Translations under genes and position numbers: made by a program | Part shown: positions 8,513 through 18,094 of the stretch, in pieces | How positions within the stretch are numbered: position 1 is the first letter of the stretch | Layout of the letters: each line of letters starts with the position of its first letter | Source of the DNA: Mesorhizobium sp. WSM4311 | GTDB taxonomy: Bacteria > Pseudomonadota > Alphaproteobacteria > Rhizobiales > Rhizobiaceae | DNA length: 64,000 nucleotides | Reading direction: 5' to 3' | NCBI RefSeq assembly: GCF_002295115.1 | Contig: NZ_NSFV01000007.1 | Coordinates: 1-64,000, forward strand | Notes under the pieces: model-generated | The model's input: the letters and a program-made list of their open reading frames with translations, nothing else | The model's database searches: none | What the model was told of the DNA's origin: nothing

Positions 8513-11500
8513 TGAACCTCAATCTTTCCGCGATCGCCGTTCGTGAGCGAGCCGTAACGCTCTTCTTCATCATCCTGCTGGTCGCCGCCGGCGCCTACGC
8601 CTTCCTCATGCTTGGACGTGCCGAAGACCCCAACTTCACCATCAAGACCCTGACGGTCACGACGGTATGGCCGGGCGCAACGGCTCGCGAGATGCAGGGA
8701 CCTCGTCGCCGAACCGCTGGAGAAGCGGCTTCAGGAATTGACCTGGTACGACCGTGTCGAGACGACGACACGGCCAGGCTATGCCTATTTGACAGTTACG
8801 CTGAAGGACAGCACCCCGCCATCCAGCGTGCAGGAGGAGTTCTACCAGGCCCGCAAGAAGCTCGGGGATGAAGCCCGCAACCTGCCGCCCGGCGTGCTCG
8901 GTCCCTTCGTCAACGACGAGTATTCGGATGTGAGCTTCGCGCTTTATGCATTGAAGGCCCAAGGCATGCCGATGCGGGAACTCGCGAGGCAGGCCGAGAC
9001 CATTCGCCAGGACCTTCTGCATGTGCCCGGCGTCAAGAAGATCAACATCCTCGGCGAACGTCCCGAGCAGATATTCGTCGAGTTCTCCTATGCCAAGCTG
9101 GCAACCCTCGGCGTGTCGGCACAAGACATCATTGCCGCCTTGCAGCGGCAGAACACCGTCACGCCGGCGGGCTCGATCGACATAGAGGGGCCGCAGGTCT
9201 TCATCCGGGTCGCCGGCGCCTATGACAGTGTCCAGGCGATCGCCGACACGCCGATCGTCGCCGCGGGACGGACGCTGAAGCTCTCCGACGTCGCCGAGGT
9301 CCGGCGCGGCTACGAGGATCCTCCCACCTACATCATCAGGCACCAGGGTGAGCCGACCATCATGCTCGCGGCAGTGATGCAGGAGGGCTGGAATGGTCTT
9401 GAACTCGGCAAGGCGCTGGAGGAGAAGTCCGCTTCCATCGCACAGACGCTGCCGCTCGGAATGACGCTGGCCAAAGTCAGCGACCAGGCCGTGAACATTG
9501 GCTCGTCGGTCAACGAGTTCATGCTCAAATTCGCGATGGCGCTCGGCGTGGTGCTCCTGGTGAGCCTGCTCAGCCTTGGCTGGCGCGTCGGCATCGTCGT
9601 GGCGGCCGCGGTCCCACTGACGCTCGCCGTCGTGTTTCTCATCATGCTGGAAACCGGCCGGTTCTTCGACCGCATCACGCTCGGTGCCCTCATCCTGGCG
9701 CTTGGCCTCCTCGTCGACGACGCCATCATCGCCATCGAGGTGATGGTGGTGAAAATGGAGGAGGGCATGGACCGCATCAAGGCAGCAGCCTATGCGTGGA
9801 GCCACACCGCGGCGCCGATGCTCTCAGGCACGCTCGTGACGATTGCCGGGTTCCTGCCGGTGGGCTTCGCGCGCTCGACGGCGGGCGAATACGCCGGCAA
9901 CATCTTCTGGGTCGTGGGGTTCGCCCTCATCGTCTCCTGGATCGTTGCTGTGATCTTCACCCCTTATATGGGCATCAAGATGCTGCCCGCGATCAAACCA
10001 GTCGAAGGCGGCGTTCACGCCATATACGACACACCGAACTATCGGCGCCTTCGCCGGCTCATCACCTTTGCGGTGCGCCACAAGTTTTTGACGTGCGCTG
10101 CTGTCGGCATCGTCTTCGCGCTTTCGGTTGTTGGCATGGGCGGTCTCAAGCAGCAGTTCTTCCCGACATCCGATCGCCCTGAAGTGCTGGTCGAGGTTCG
10201 CCTGCCGGAAGGCACCAGCATCGAGACGACGACCGGCACGGTCGAGAAGCTGGAACACTGGCTTGGCAGCCAGCCCGAGGCCAAGATCGTGACGAGCTAT
10301 ATCGGTCAGGGCGCTCCCCGCTTCTTCTTCGCCATGGCGCCCGAATTGCCTGATCCCGCCTTCGCAAAGATCGTCGTGCTGACACCGGACGCGGAGGCGC
10401 GCGAGGCTTTGAAGCACCGGCTCCGCGTGGCGGTTGCGACAGGGCTTGCCCCCGAAGCGAACGTCCGTGTCACGCAACTCGTGTTCGGACCCTACACGCC
10501 GTTCCCGGTCGAGTTCCGGGTCATGGGGCCAGACCAGCGGCAATTGTACACCATCTCCGAAAAAGCCCTCGACATCATGCGCGGCGTGCCGGACGTGCGG
10601 CAGGCCAATCGCGACTGGGGCAATCGCACGCCGGTACTGCGCTTCATCCCGGATCAGGATCGACTGAACCTCATCGGCCTGTCACCGGCGGAGGTGGCCC
10701 AGCAACTCCAGTTCCTCCTCATCGGCATCCCCGTCACGCAGGTCCGCGAGGACATTCGCAATGTTCCCATCGTGGCACGCAGCGCCGGCGGTGAGCGGCT
10801 GGATCCGACGCGTCTGGCCGACTTCTCGCTGATGAGCCGGATGGCCGCCAGATTCCGCTCGACCAGATCGGTCACTCGGACGTCCGCCTGGAAGAGCCGA
10901 TCCTGAAGCGACGCGATCGCACACCCGTCATCACGATCCGCTCGGACATCAACGAGGCGACGCAGCCTCCAGAGGTTTCCAAGCAGATCATGACGGCCCT
11001 TCAGCCGGTGATCAGATCCCTTCCGGCCGGCTACCGCATCGAAATGGGTGGATCGATCGAGGAGGCGGCCAAGGCCAATACAGCGCTGGGTAAAGTCTTC
11101 CCGGCCATGATCGCCGCCATGTTGATCGTCATCATACTGCAGGTGCGATCCTTCTCGACGATGGCGATGGTCATGCTGACGGCGCCGCTCGGCCTCGTCG
11201 GCGTCGTGCCCATGTTGCTCACCTTCAACCAGCCCTTTGGATTCAACGCCATTCTGGGCCTGATAGGGCTGGCCGGCATCCTGATGCGCAACACGCTGAT
11301 CCTGACGGAACAGATCAAGGAAAACCGTGCCGCCGGCCTTGACGACTATCAAGCCGTTATCGAGGCCACGGTGCAACGCACGAGGCCCGTGATCCTGACC
11401 GCACTTGCCGCTGTGCTGGCCTTCATTCCTCTCACGCACTCCGTCTTCTGGGGATCGATGGCCTATACGCTCATCGGCGGCACGGCGGCCGGCACGGTGC

Positions 11501-11622
11501 TGATCCTGCTGTTTCTTCCAGCGCTCTATGTCGCGTGGTTCCGGATCAAGCCGACCGCGGATGAGGTCCAGGAGGTTTCGACGCAGGAGCCGGAAGTGCC
11601 AGTAGCAATGGCGGCTGAGTAG
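8512..11622 (+). pseudogene. RND efflux permease gene with two single-base frameshifts
   Basis: The gene spans 3111 bp, the right size for a 1036-residue AcrB-type RND permease, but no single frame is open. The frame from ATG 8512 matches RND N-termini until about 8697-8700, where one extra G (CAGGGA for expected CAGGAC) shifts it. The central 700 residues, with LDDAIIAIEV-like TM4 sequence (LLVDDAIIAIEVMVVKMEEG), run in the +1 frame until about 10838, where one G is missing (AGCCGGATGG). The original frame then continues to TAG 11622 with NTLILTEQIKE and the C-terminal TM segments. The two changes compensate exactly. Either the gene is truly inactivated or both are sequencing errors in G runs. 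Operon with the adaptor at 7406-8512. Confidence 0.85.
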
Positions 11623-11766
11623 GGGCCGGCAATCGCAGGAAACTGTTCAGTTCCCGCCGTTGGCTTTGCCCGACCAAGGCAAGGCCAACGGCTCGGACTT
11701 ACCACTTACTGCTGATCGTCCAGGCCTGTCCCGCAGGCTCGTGCTTCATCAATTCTGGAGACATCC

Positions 11767-12381
11767 GTGAATCGTCCGCTCCGAACGCGAACTGATCCCG
11801 ATGAGATGCGCGCACGCATCCTGGAGATGGCGGAGGAGCAGTTTCGCCGCATCGGCTACCATAAGACGTCGGTGACCGACATTGCCGCGGAGCTCGGCAT
11901 GAGCTCGGCAAACGTCTACCGTTTCTTCCCCTCCAAGGGTGCGATCATCGAGGCCATTTGTGGCCGGGTCGTCAACGAGGTCGCCGAGATCGCCTTTGCG
12001 ATCGCACGCACGAGCGCGCCAGCCTCCGAAAAACTCAACCGGCTTCTGAGCGCCATTCACCACCACGGCACGACTACCCTGATCAAGGAAAAGCGCATGC
12101 ACGACATGATTGTCGCCGCGATGCAGGAGAACCGGGCGATCATCAAGGCGCTTATCGAGCGGCTGATCTCAATCTTCGAGGTGATCATCCGCGAAGGCAT
12201 CGAAGCGGGCGAATTCAAGGTCGAGGATCCCGCCGAGGCGACGCGCGCGGTCAAGACCGCGTTCACACCGTTCTTCCACCCGATTCTGATCGAGCACTGC
12301 CTTCAACACGGCGAAGACATCGAAGCGGGCCTACGTGAGCAGATTCGCCTCATTCTGAAAGCCCTCGGCAAGTCGTACTAA
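11767..12381 (+). CDS. TetR family regulator
   Basis: 204 residues beginning at GTG 11767. The helix-turn-helix is clear: ARILEMAEEQFRRIGYHKTS, then IAAELGMSSANVYRFFPSKG. The C-terminal domain has a conserved-looking EKRMHDMIVAAMQENRAIIK segment of the type seen with RND pump regulators. It lies 144 bp downstream of the RND permease on the same strand and may belong to the same system, giving the pump a second TetR regulator besides the divergent one at 6743-7324. Confidence 0.88.
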   Translation: MNRPLRTRTDPDEMRARILEMAEEQFRRIGYHKTSVTDIAAELGMSSANVYRFFPSKGAIIEAICGRVVNEVAEIAFAIARTSAPASEKLNRLLSAIHHHGTTTLIKEKRMHDMIVAAMQENRAIIKALIERLISIFEVIIREGIEAGEFKVEDPAEATRAVKTAFTPFFHPILIEHCLQHGEDIEAGLREQIRLILKALGKSY

Positions 12382-12647
12382 GCGGCGTGCCGAAACAAAC
12401 GTCATGCAATATGCAGCAACCAGGCCGACGCGGCCTCGCGTCATAGATCCGACACTCGCTTTGGGAACTGAAACACGCGCGAAGCTGACTACCAATGTCG
12501 CAAACTGGCGGCATCCACGACGTTGGTCGGCACCACAATGTCAGCAGATAAGTATGGCCTCGGGCCTTGAAATCATTGAGGATTTTCAAGCGCGGCGCTA
12601 TTATATATCCGCGATTTCGTTGTGATTTCAATAGTTTAGAGGAATTT

Positions 12648-12724
12648 TGGTAGCGGGAGAGGGACTTGAACCCCCGACCCCAGGATTATGATTCCCGTGC
12701 TCTAACCAACTGAGCTACCCCGCC
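12648..12724 (-). tRNA. tRNA-Met (CAU), elongator type
   Basis: 77 nt on the minus strand from GGCGGGG at 12724 to an encoded CCA at 12648. The cloverleaf closes: 7-bp acceptor stem with G-U ends, D-arm AGCUCAGUUGGUUAGAGC, anticodon stem CGGGA/UCCUG with loop AUCAUAA giving anticodon CAU, and T-arm GGGGG/CCCUC with UUCGAGU. The D-arm and variable region match elongator tRNA-Met rather than the initiator, which would have a mismatched first pair and GGG-CCC anticodon stem. tRNA-Ile2 with a modified CAU is less likely but not excluded. Confidence 0.93.
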
Positions 12725-12965
12725 AGGGCGGCGAAAGGCCCGAAATCCGCCTCAAATCAAAAGGCATTTCGAGGCGTTCGCCAAGGTCGCGCGGATATAA
12801 GGTTGGGAGGGCGAGCCTGTCAAGCTTCGAAGCATTCCATATCGCTGCATATTCTCATTGCCGAAAAAAGCTTTGCCGCGTGGACATTTGGTTGCAACCG
12901 CCGGGGTTGAGTTCGAAGGGGCACGTCGCTATGTCTCGGCCACGAGTTTTTAGAGTTTGAAACAG

Positions 12966-13931
12966 ATGAAGCCGCGCATTGCAGTCCTCGGTTGCGGATA
13001 CTGGGGTAGCAACCATATCCGCACCCTCAAGGCGCTTGGCGCGCTGCACGCGGTTTCCGACGCCAACCGGGCGCGTGCCGAAGGCTTTGCCAGCGAACAG
13101 GATTGCCTGGCGATCGAGCCGGACCAGTTGTTCGGCCGGGACGACATCGACGCCATCGTCATGGCCTTGCCACCTCAATACCATGCCGAACTCTCCGTGC
13201 GCGCCGTCGAGAGCGGCAAGGACGTGCTGGTGGAGAAGCCGATCGCACTGACGGTGCCGGATGCCGAGCGCTCGGTGCAGGCGGCCAAGGACAAGGCCCG
13301 GGTCTTCATGGTCGGCCATGTCCTGCGTTTTCATCCCGCCTTCGAGACGCTGAAGGGGCTGATCGACAATGGCGAACTTGGCGAGGTCCGCTACATCCAC
13401 TCGCACCGGCTTGGCCTTGGCAAGTTCCATACTGAGAACGATGCGCTGTGGGACCTGGCGCCGCACGATCTGTCGATGATCCTGGCCATCACCGGTACCG
13501 AGCCGATCGAGGTGCGCGGCGAGGGTGCGGCCCTCCTCGACAATCTCAGCGACTTCGCGCATCTGCACATGCGCTTTCCCAACGGCCTGCGCAGCCATCT
13601 TTTCACGTCGCGGCTCAATCCCTATCGCGAAAGGCGGCTGACCGTGGTCGGGACCAAGGCGATGGCGGTGTTCGACGATGTCGAGCCGTGGGAGCGCAAG
13701 CTTGCCGTCTACCGCCATGCGGTCTGGCAGGACAGCGGCCAATGGGCCTTCACCACCAACGAGCCGTCCTATGTCGCGGTCGCGCAAGGCATGCCGCTGA
13801 CGCGCGAGCTTGAGCATTTCATCCACTGCATCGAGACGCGGGCCGAGCCGCGCACCAGCGGCGAGGAAGCAATCAGGGTGCTGCGCATCCTGACGGCGGG
13901 CACGGTCACCCACACCAAGTCGAAAGACTGA
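12966..13931 (+). CDS. Gfo/Idh/MocA family oxidoreductase
   Basis: 321 residues from ATG 12966. The N-terminal Rossmann fold has the dinucleotide motif VLGCGYWGSNH; the family signature EKPIALT and the later HRLGLGKFH and DLAPHDLSMI segments follow. The latter resemble sugar-nucleotide 3-dehydrogenases of the WlbA/WbpB kind, which oxidise UDP-GlcNAc(A) for surface polysaccharide synthesis, but no aminotransferase or glycosyltransferase gene is adjacent. An in-frame TTG at 12957 is the alternative start. It ends 14 bp from the convergent mnmA gene. Confidence 0.85.
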   Translation: MKPRIAVLGCGYWGSNHIRTLKALGALHAVSDANRARAEGFASEQDCLAIEPDQLFGRDDIDAIVMALPPQYHAELSVRAVESGKDVLVEKPIALTVPDAERSVQAAKDKARVFMVGHVLRFHPAFETLKGLIDNGELGEVRYIHSHRLGLGKFHTENDALWDLAPHDLSMILAITGTEPIEVRGEGAALLDNLSDFAHLHMRFPNGLRSHLFTSRLNPYRERRLTVVGTKAMAVFDDVEPWERKLAVYRHAVWQDSGQWAFTTNEPSYVAVAQGMPLTRELEHFIHCIETRAEPRTSGEEAIRVLRILTAGTVTHTKSKD

Positions 13932-13945
13932 AAAAGCGCGACCGT

Positions 13946-15136
13946 CTATTCGGCGGGAATTTGCGCCGGCCTTGCCGCAAGCTTCGTCAGCATGGCCTCG
14001 GCCTCGGCGCCGCGCTCGGAGCGCTCGATGAAGCCGCCGCCGAAGACGCGCGCTTCGTTGCCGTCGTCGGAATAGAGCACGCAGGCTTGGCCGGGCGCGA
14101 TACCGGACTCGCCGTCGGCCAGTTCGACCGACGTCACGCCCGCGATGTGGCGCAGCACTGCCGGACGCGGCGGCCTGGTCGAGCGCACCTTGGCGAACAG
14201 TTCAAGGCCGCCTTCGGGAATATCACTGAGCGGCCCGTCGCCAAGCCAGTTCATGTTGCGCAGATAGATCTTGTGCGTCTCCAGCGCCTCGCGCGGGCCG
14301 ACGACGACGCGGGCCCGTTCGGCATCGAGATGGACGACATAGAGCGGCTCGCCCGACGCGATGCCGATGCCGCGGCGCTGGCCGATCGTGTAGCGCAATA
14401 TGCCCTCGTGGCGGCCGAGCACGCGGCCGTCGATATGGACGATGTCGCCCGGATTGGCGGCGGCTGGCTTCAGCTTGGCGATGACGTCGGAATATTTGCC
14501 TTGCGGCACGAAGCAGATGTCCTGGCTGTCCTGCTTGGCGGCCACCGTCAGCCCCATCTCCTCGGCAATGGCGCGAACCTGCGGCTTCGACAGGCCGCCC
14601 AGGGGAAAGCGCAAATAGTCGATCTGCGCCTGCGTGGTGGCGAACAGGAAATAGCTCTGGTCGCGATCGGCATCGACCGGCCGGTAGAGCGCGCGGTGGG
14701 CGCCATTGGCGCCGGAGCGAATGTAGTGGCCGGTGGCGAGCGCATCGGCGCCCAGTTCCTTGGCGGTGGCCAGCAGATCGGCGAACTTCACAGTCTGGTT
14801 GCAGGAGACGCAAGGGATCGGGGTCTCGCCGGCGACATAGCTCTCGGCGAAGGGGTCGATGACCGCCTTGCGGAAGCGCTCCTCATAGTCGAGTACATAG
14901 TGGGGGATGCCCAGCGTCTCGGAAACACGCCGGGCATCGTCAATGTCCTGTCCCGCGCAGCATGAACCGGCCCGGTGCGTGGCCGCGCCGTGATCGTAAA
15001 GCTGCAGGGTGACGCCGACGACATCATAACCTTCGCGTTTCAACAGGCCGGCGACCACGGACGAATCCACGCCGCCCGACATGGCGACGACAATGCGGGT
15101 GTTTTCGGGACGTCCGGGAAGGTCGAGACTGTTCAT
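13946..15136 (-). CDS. mnmA: tRNA-specific 2-thiouridylase MnmA
   Basis: 396 residues. The enzyme adenylates and thiolates U34 of tRNA-Lys, Glu and Gln. The N-terminal PP-loop SGGVDSSVVAGLL binds ATP; the two catalytic cysteines lie in PCVSCNQTVKF and in QDSQDICFVP. Downstream are the RRGIGIASGEPLYV and GQACVLYS segments of the C-terminal domain. ATG 15136 is taken as the start since the PP-loop lies about 15 residues further; the frame open to 15214 adds a non-conserved extension. Confidence 0.95.
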   Translation of the reverse strand: MNSLDLPGRPENTRIVVAMSGGVDSSVVAGLLKREGYDVVGVTLQLYDHGAATHRAGSCCAGQDIDDARRVSETLGIPHYVLDYEERFRKAVIDPFAESYVAGETPIPCVSCNQTVKFADLLATAKELGADALATGHYIRSGANGAHRALYRPVDADRDQSYFLFATTQAQIDYLRFPLGGLSKPQVRAIAEEMGLTVAAKQDSQDICFVPQGKYSDVIAKLKPAAANPGDIVHIDGRVLGRHEGILRYTIGQRRGIGIASGEPLYVVHLDAERARVVVGPREALETHKIYLRNMNWLGDGPLSDIPEGGLELFAKVRSTRPPRPAVLRHIAGVTSVELADGESGIAPGQACVLYSDDGNEARVFGGGFIERSERGAEAEAMLTKLAARPAQIPAE

Positions 15137-15423
15137 GATGCTTTCATTCTGCGCGGCGTCTGAATGCCAATGTCGAGAATATAGGTCAAGCTTTCCGCCG
15201 GCGCCAGCTTGCAAGGCGATCGGCCGATTGCGCGTGATCCGCGATCGGCCGGATTTTTTCCAACCAATTCAAGGCTTCCAGCCGGATATTTCAAATGCCT
15301 GCGAAAACACTAACGCGGCGTTCACGATCCTTACCTAGTCATTAGGGTCTGCTTAGGCAATTTTTAAAGCTGTGGCGGTAACGTGGCGGGGATTGGGTCT
15401 TTGAGTTTTTTGTAGAGAGTACG

Positions 15424-15699
15424 ATGACCGATCTGGTTAGACCTAGAGTTAAGTATGTTATCGGGCCTGACGGCAGCCCTCTCACGATTGCCGATCTGCC
15501 GCCGACCAACACGCGTCGCTGGGTTATCCGGCGCAAGGCGGAAGTGGTTGCGGCGGTGCGCGGCGGGCTTTTGAGCCTCGAAGAGGCATGCCAGCGCTAC
15601 AAGCTCACCACCGAGGAATTCCTGTCCTGGCAGGCGTCGATCGACGAATATGGCCTTGCCGGGCTGCGCACCACGCGCATCCAGCAATACCGGCACTAG
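15424..15699 (+). CDS. sciP: CtrA inhibitor SciP (DUF1153)
   Basis: 91 residues. The sequence VIGPDGSPLTIADLPPTN and the helix-turn-helix SLEEACQRYKLTTEEFLSWQ are characteristic of SciP, the small DNA-binding protein of alphaproteobacteria that binds CtrA and blocks CtrA-dependent transcription in G1. Length matches the family. The gene lies 2.4 kb from ctrA on the same strand. It has its own upstream region of 287 bp after mnmA and is closed by a strong hairpin terminator shared with the convergent oxidoreductase gene. Confidence 0.95.
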   Translation: MTDLVRPRVKYVIGPDGSPLTIADLPPTNTRRWVIRRKAEVVAAVRGGLLSLEEACQRYKLTTEEFLSWQASIDEYGLAGLRTTRIQQYRH

Positions 15700-15716
15700 G
15701 GCCGGGCTGAAGATAC

Positions 15717-15744
15717 AAAAGGGCGCGGCATGCCGCGCCCTTTT
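15717..15744. terminator. bidirectional terminator between sciP and the oxidoreductase gene
   Basis: A perfect 28-nt palindrome, AAAAGGGCGCGGCA followed by its complement TGCCGCGCCCTTTT, lies between the two convergent stops at 15699 and 15769. A-runs and T-runs on the two sides allow termination in either direction. Confidence 0.85.
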
Positions 15745-15768
15745 GCTTTTGGGTCGTGTCTTTGCCGG

Positions 15769-16695
15769 TCAGATCGTCAGCGCCACCTTGCCGATTGGCT
15801 TGGTGGTGAGAAAGGCGTGAGCAGCCCCGGCCTCTTCGAGCGGGAAGCTCTTCGCCACATGAACGGTGAGCTTGTCCGCGTCGATCAACCGGCCAAGCTC
15901 CACCAGGCCTTCGCGGTCAGGCACGACGGACATGCGCTCGACGCGGATGTCACGCGCGCTGGCCAGCGCCCTGGTGGTGTCGTTCAGATCCAGCAAGGAC
16001 ACCAGCACGCCGCCGTTCCTGATGACCTTCAGCGAGCGTTCCGCATGGTCGCCGCCGATTGGGTCCAGCACCAGATCGATGTTGCTGATCCGGCCGGCAA
16101 AATCGCCTTGAGTGTAGTCGATGACCTCGTCGGCGCCGAGATTGCGGACGAAATCGAGCTTGTTGGAACTGGCGGTGGCGATGACGTAGGCGCCGCGCGC
16201 CTTGGCGATCTGCACTGCCAGATGGCCGACACCGCCGGCCGCCGCATGCACCAGCACGCGCTGGCCCGACTTCAAGGCGCCATGGCGGACAAGGCCCTGC
16301 CAGGCGGTCAGGCCGGCCAGCGGCAACGCGCCTGCCTGGATATGGTCCGCCGCCTTCGGCTTCAGCGCGACCTCGTCGGCCGGCACTGCTGCTCGCTCGG
16401 CGTAAGCCGCCGCCTGCTTGGGGAAGCGTGGCATGCCGAACACCTCGTCTGCGACCTTGAGGCCGGTGACGCCGGCGCCGAGCGCCTCGACGGTTCCCGA
16501 AATATCCCACCCGACGATGAAGGGCGGCTCTCCGAGAAGCTTGTAGTGACCAGAGCGGACGGCGCCGTCGACCGGATTGATGCCGGCTGCCTTGACCCGG
16601 ACCAGCACTTCGCCGGGCTTGGGAGAGGGATCGATTTGGTTGGCGATGACAAGAACTTCGGGTCCGCCGAAGGAATTCTGGATAACGGCACGCAT
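15769..16695 (-). CDS. NADP-dependent quinone oxidoreductase / zinc-less alcohol dehydrogenase
   Basis: 308 residues of the MDR (medium-chain dehydrogenase) superfamily, quinone-oxidoreductase branch. Visible are the GroES-like N-terminal domain (VLVRVKAAGINPVDGAVRSG), VGWDISGTVEALG, and the cofactor fold VLVHAAAGGVGHLAVQIAK. Catalytic and structural zinc-binding cysteine clusters are absent, consistent with the zinc-less QOR group. It is divergent from an HxlR-type regulator (start 16785), the usual arrangement for an enzyme induced by electrophiles or quinones. Substrate unknown. Confidence 0.88.
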   Translation of the reverse strand: MRAVIQNSFGGPEVLVIANQIDPSPKPGEVLVRVKAAGINPVDGAVRSGHYKLLGEPPFIVGWDISGTVEALGAGVTGLKVADEVFGMPRFPKQAAAYAERAAVPADEVALKPKAADHIQAGALPLAGLTAWQGLVRHGALKSGQRVLVHAAAGGVGHLAVQIAKARGAYVIATASSNKLDFVRNLGADEVIDYTQGDFAGRISNIDLVLDPIGGDHAERSLKVIRNGGVLVSLLDLNDTTRALASARDIRVERMSVVPDREGLVELGRLIDADKLTVHVAKSFPLEEAGAAHAFLTTKPIGKVALTI

Positions 16696-16784
16696 GGTAT
16701 CTCTCCTGCTTGGTTGGTGCCGCTATCATTTGGATAGTAATATTCCCTTGTCCAGTATGTACCTTTTTGATATATACTCACCTC

Positions 16785-17183
16785 ATGGATAGCGATGACG
16801 ACTCCCCCTTCGGCTATGATGCGTTCCGGCGGACGTGTCCTTCCCACACCGTGCTCGAGATGCTGGCCAGCAAATGGGTCTATCTGGTGGTTTGCGCGCT
16901 GCGCAAAGGCCGGCTGCGCAATGGCGAGCTGGCCCGCAAACTCGAAGGGATCACGCCCAAGATGCTGGCGCAGACATTGCGCGTGCTCGAGCGCGACGGT
17001 CTTGTGCGGCGTGAGATCTTTCCGGTCATTCCGCCGCGCGTCGAATATGAATTGACCGAGCTTGGCCAGAATCTGGGAGGGCTGCTTACCCAGATCAGGG
17101 CATGGGCGGAGCAGCACGCGCCTGACATCAAGGATGCCCGGGCCAGGGCGATTGCCGTAAGTGAAGGGGATTGGGCCGCCTAG
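16785..17183 (+). CDS. HxlR family transcriptional regulator
   Basis: 132 residues from ATG 16785. The winged helix pattern is that of HxlR/MarR-like regulators: CPSHTVLEMLASKWVYLVV, then NGELARKLEGITPKMLAQTLRVLERDGLVRR and the wing PPRVEYELTELG. A single Cys (in RRTCPSHT) near the N-terminus is in the position used for redox sensing in HypR/QorR-type members, which often control adjacent quinone oxidoreductase genes. The divergent neighbour at 15769-16695 is just such an enzyme, 89 bp away, so it is the likely target. Confidence 0.87.
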   Translation: MDSDDDSPFGYDAFRRTCPSHTVLEMLASKWVYLVVCALRKGRLRNGELARKLEGITPKMLAQTLRVLERDGLVRREIFPVIPPRVEYELTELGQNLGGLLTQIRAWAEQHAPDIKDARARAIAVSEGDWAA

Positions 17184-17265
17184 AGCGGGGATCTCGCGGC
17201 AAGGGGGTGGTTCGGGCCGATGGCCCGATGAACTCCCCGCCCGCGCCGGTGCCGATCTCGCCGGT

Positions 17266-17643
17266 TCAGCCGATCATGGCGCTGCGGCCACCGGTTTCGG
17301 CTTCGCGGACCTTGGTGTCGCGCGATTCCAGCATTTCAGCCTTGGAAAGCTCCGCTTCAGCTTCGCCGAGTAATGATTCGGCAGTGCTTCGCTGTTGGGC
17401 GAGGTCGCTTTGCGAATTTCTGAGGTTGTCGCGGCGCAAGCGGGCCGCCTTGGCGAAGGTCGGATAGGCGAAATGATTGATGTCGGTGATGCCGGCTTTC
17501 TTTTCCTCGGCGGTGATCTGAAGCTCCAGTTCGACGGCCATGCGTTCGAACTCGGCGATCATCATGTCGAGCTGCAGCAGCTGGCGCCGCTTCTCATTCA
17601 CCTGAAACTGTTTCAGCCGAACGAGGTTTTCACGTGACTTCAT
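17266..17643 (-). CDS. fliJ: FliJ-like flagellar export chaperone
   Basis: 125 residues, almost entirely alpha-helical with two long Glu/Lys/Arg/Gln-rich helices (KSRENLVRLKQFQVNEKRRQ and later RDNLRNSQSDLAQQRSTAES). Length and pattern fit FliJ, the coiled-coil cofactor of the FliI export ATPase, and rhizobial genomes carry such a gene next to ctrA. Start is ATG 17643, with the upstream part of the open frame lacking conservation. No fliI is adjacent. It is divergent from ctrA across a 451-bp control region, so it may be under CtrA control as a class II flagellar gene. Confidence 0.75.
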   Translation of the reverse strand: MKSRENLVRLKQFQVNEKRRQLLQLDMMIAEFERMAVELELQITAEEKKAGITDINHFAYPTFAKAARLRRDNLRNSQSDLAQQRSTAESLLGEAEAELSKAEMLESRDTKVREAETGGRSAMIG

Positions 17644-17772
17644 GATTCGGTACTCCCGGAAACGCACACCCGCACATATCGTCCAAACCACCTGGAAAGG
17701 CCCAGGCTTTGCCCGTGTCCACCGGCATCTCCCGAACTATGGGAAACAAAACCCTAAAGTTTTTTGCCGGCG

Positions 17773-17940
17773 GTAACCATTCGTTTACGGGCATTGTTAA
17801 TCATACGGGTCAGGACTTAAGGCCGGGTAAAAATTCCGGCCGCCGAAGCGAAGGCGCGTCGATGAGTCCCTGGAGTCGCTTAGTCCGGGTTGTTAATGTG
17901 TTGCATTAGGAATTTGGGCATGAGATTCGTTATTAGATTC
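17773..17940. promoter_or_regulatory. ctrA upstream control region: GANTC cluster and CtrA-like box
   Basis: The 451-bp gap 17644-18094 holds no gene. Four GANTC sites (the CcrM methylation sequence of alphaproteobacteria) lie within 77 bp: 17864-17868 and 17873-17877 (GAGTC), 17924-17928 and 17936-17940 (GATTC). GTAACCATTCGTTTAC at 17773-17788 resembles the CtrA box TTAA-N7-TTAA. A half-site TTAACCAT lies closer to the gene at 18002-18009. Methylation-gated autoregulation of ctrA is known in Caulobacter and Sinorhizobium. Confidence 0.65.
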
Positions 17941-18094
17941 AAGAGGGTGTAGAAAGGGGTTAAAAAATCTGATACCGTCATGGACGGGAAATTAGGTTTT
18001 GTTAACCATTCAATGGCAGCCTCTGCACAAGGCAACCACTGCTCCGGGGCAGGACGGGTCGTGAAATGGCCCGGCAGCAGAAAAGGGGAATGAA

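Noticed and set aside
12725..12965. Possible integration next to tRNA-Met
   Set aside because: No integrase gene, no direct repeat of the tRNA end and only core genes follow.
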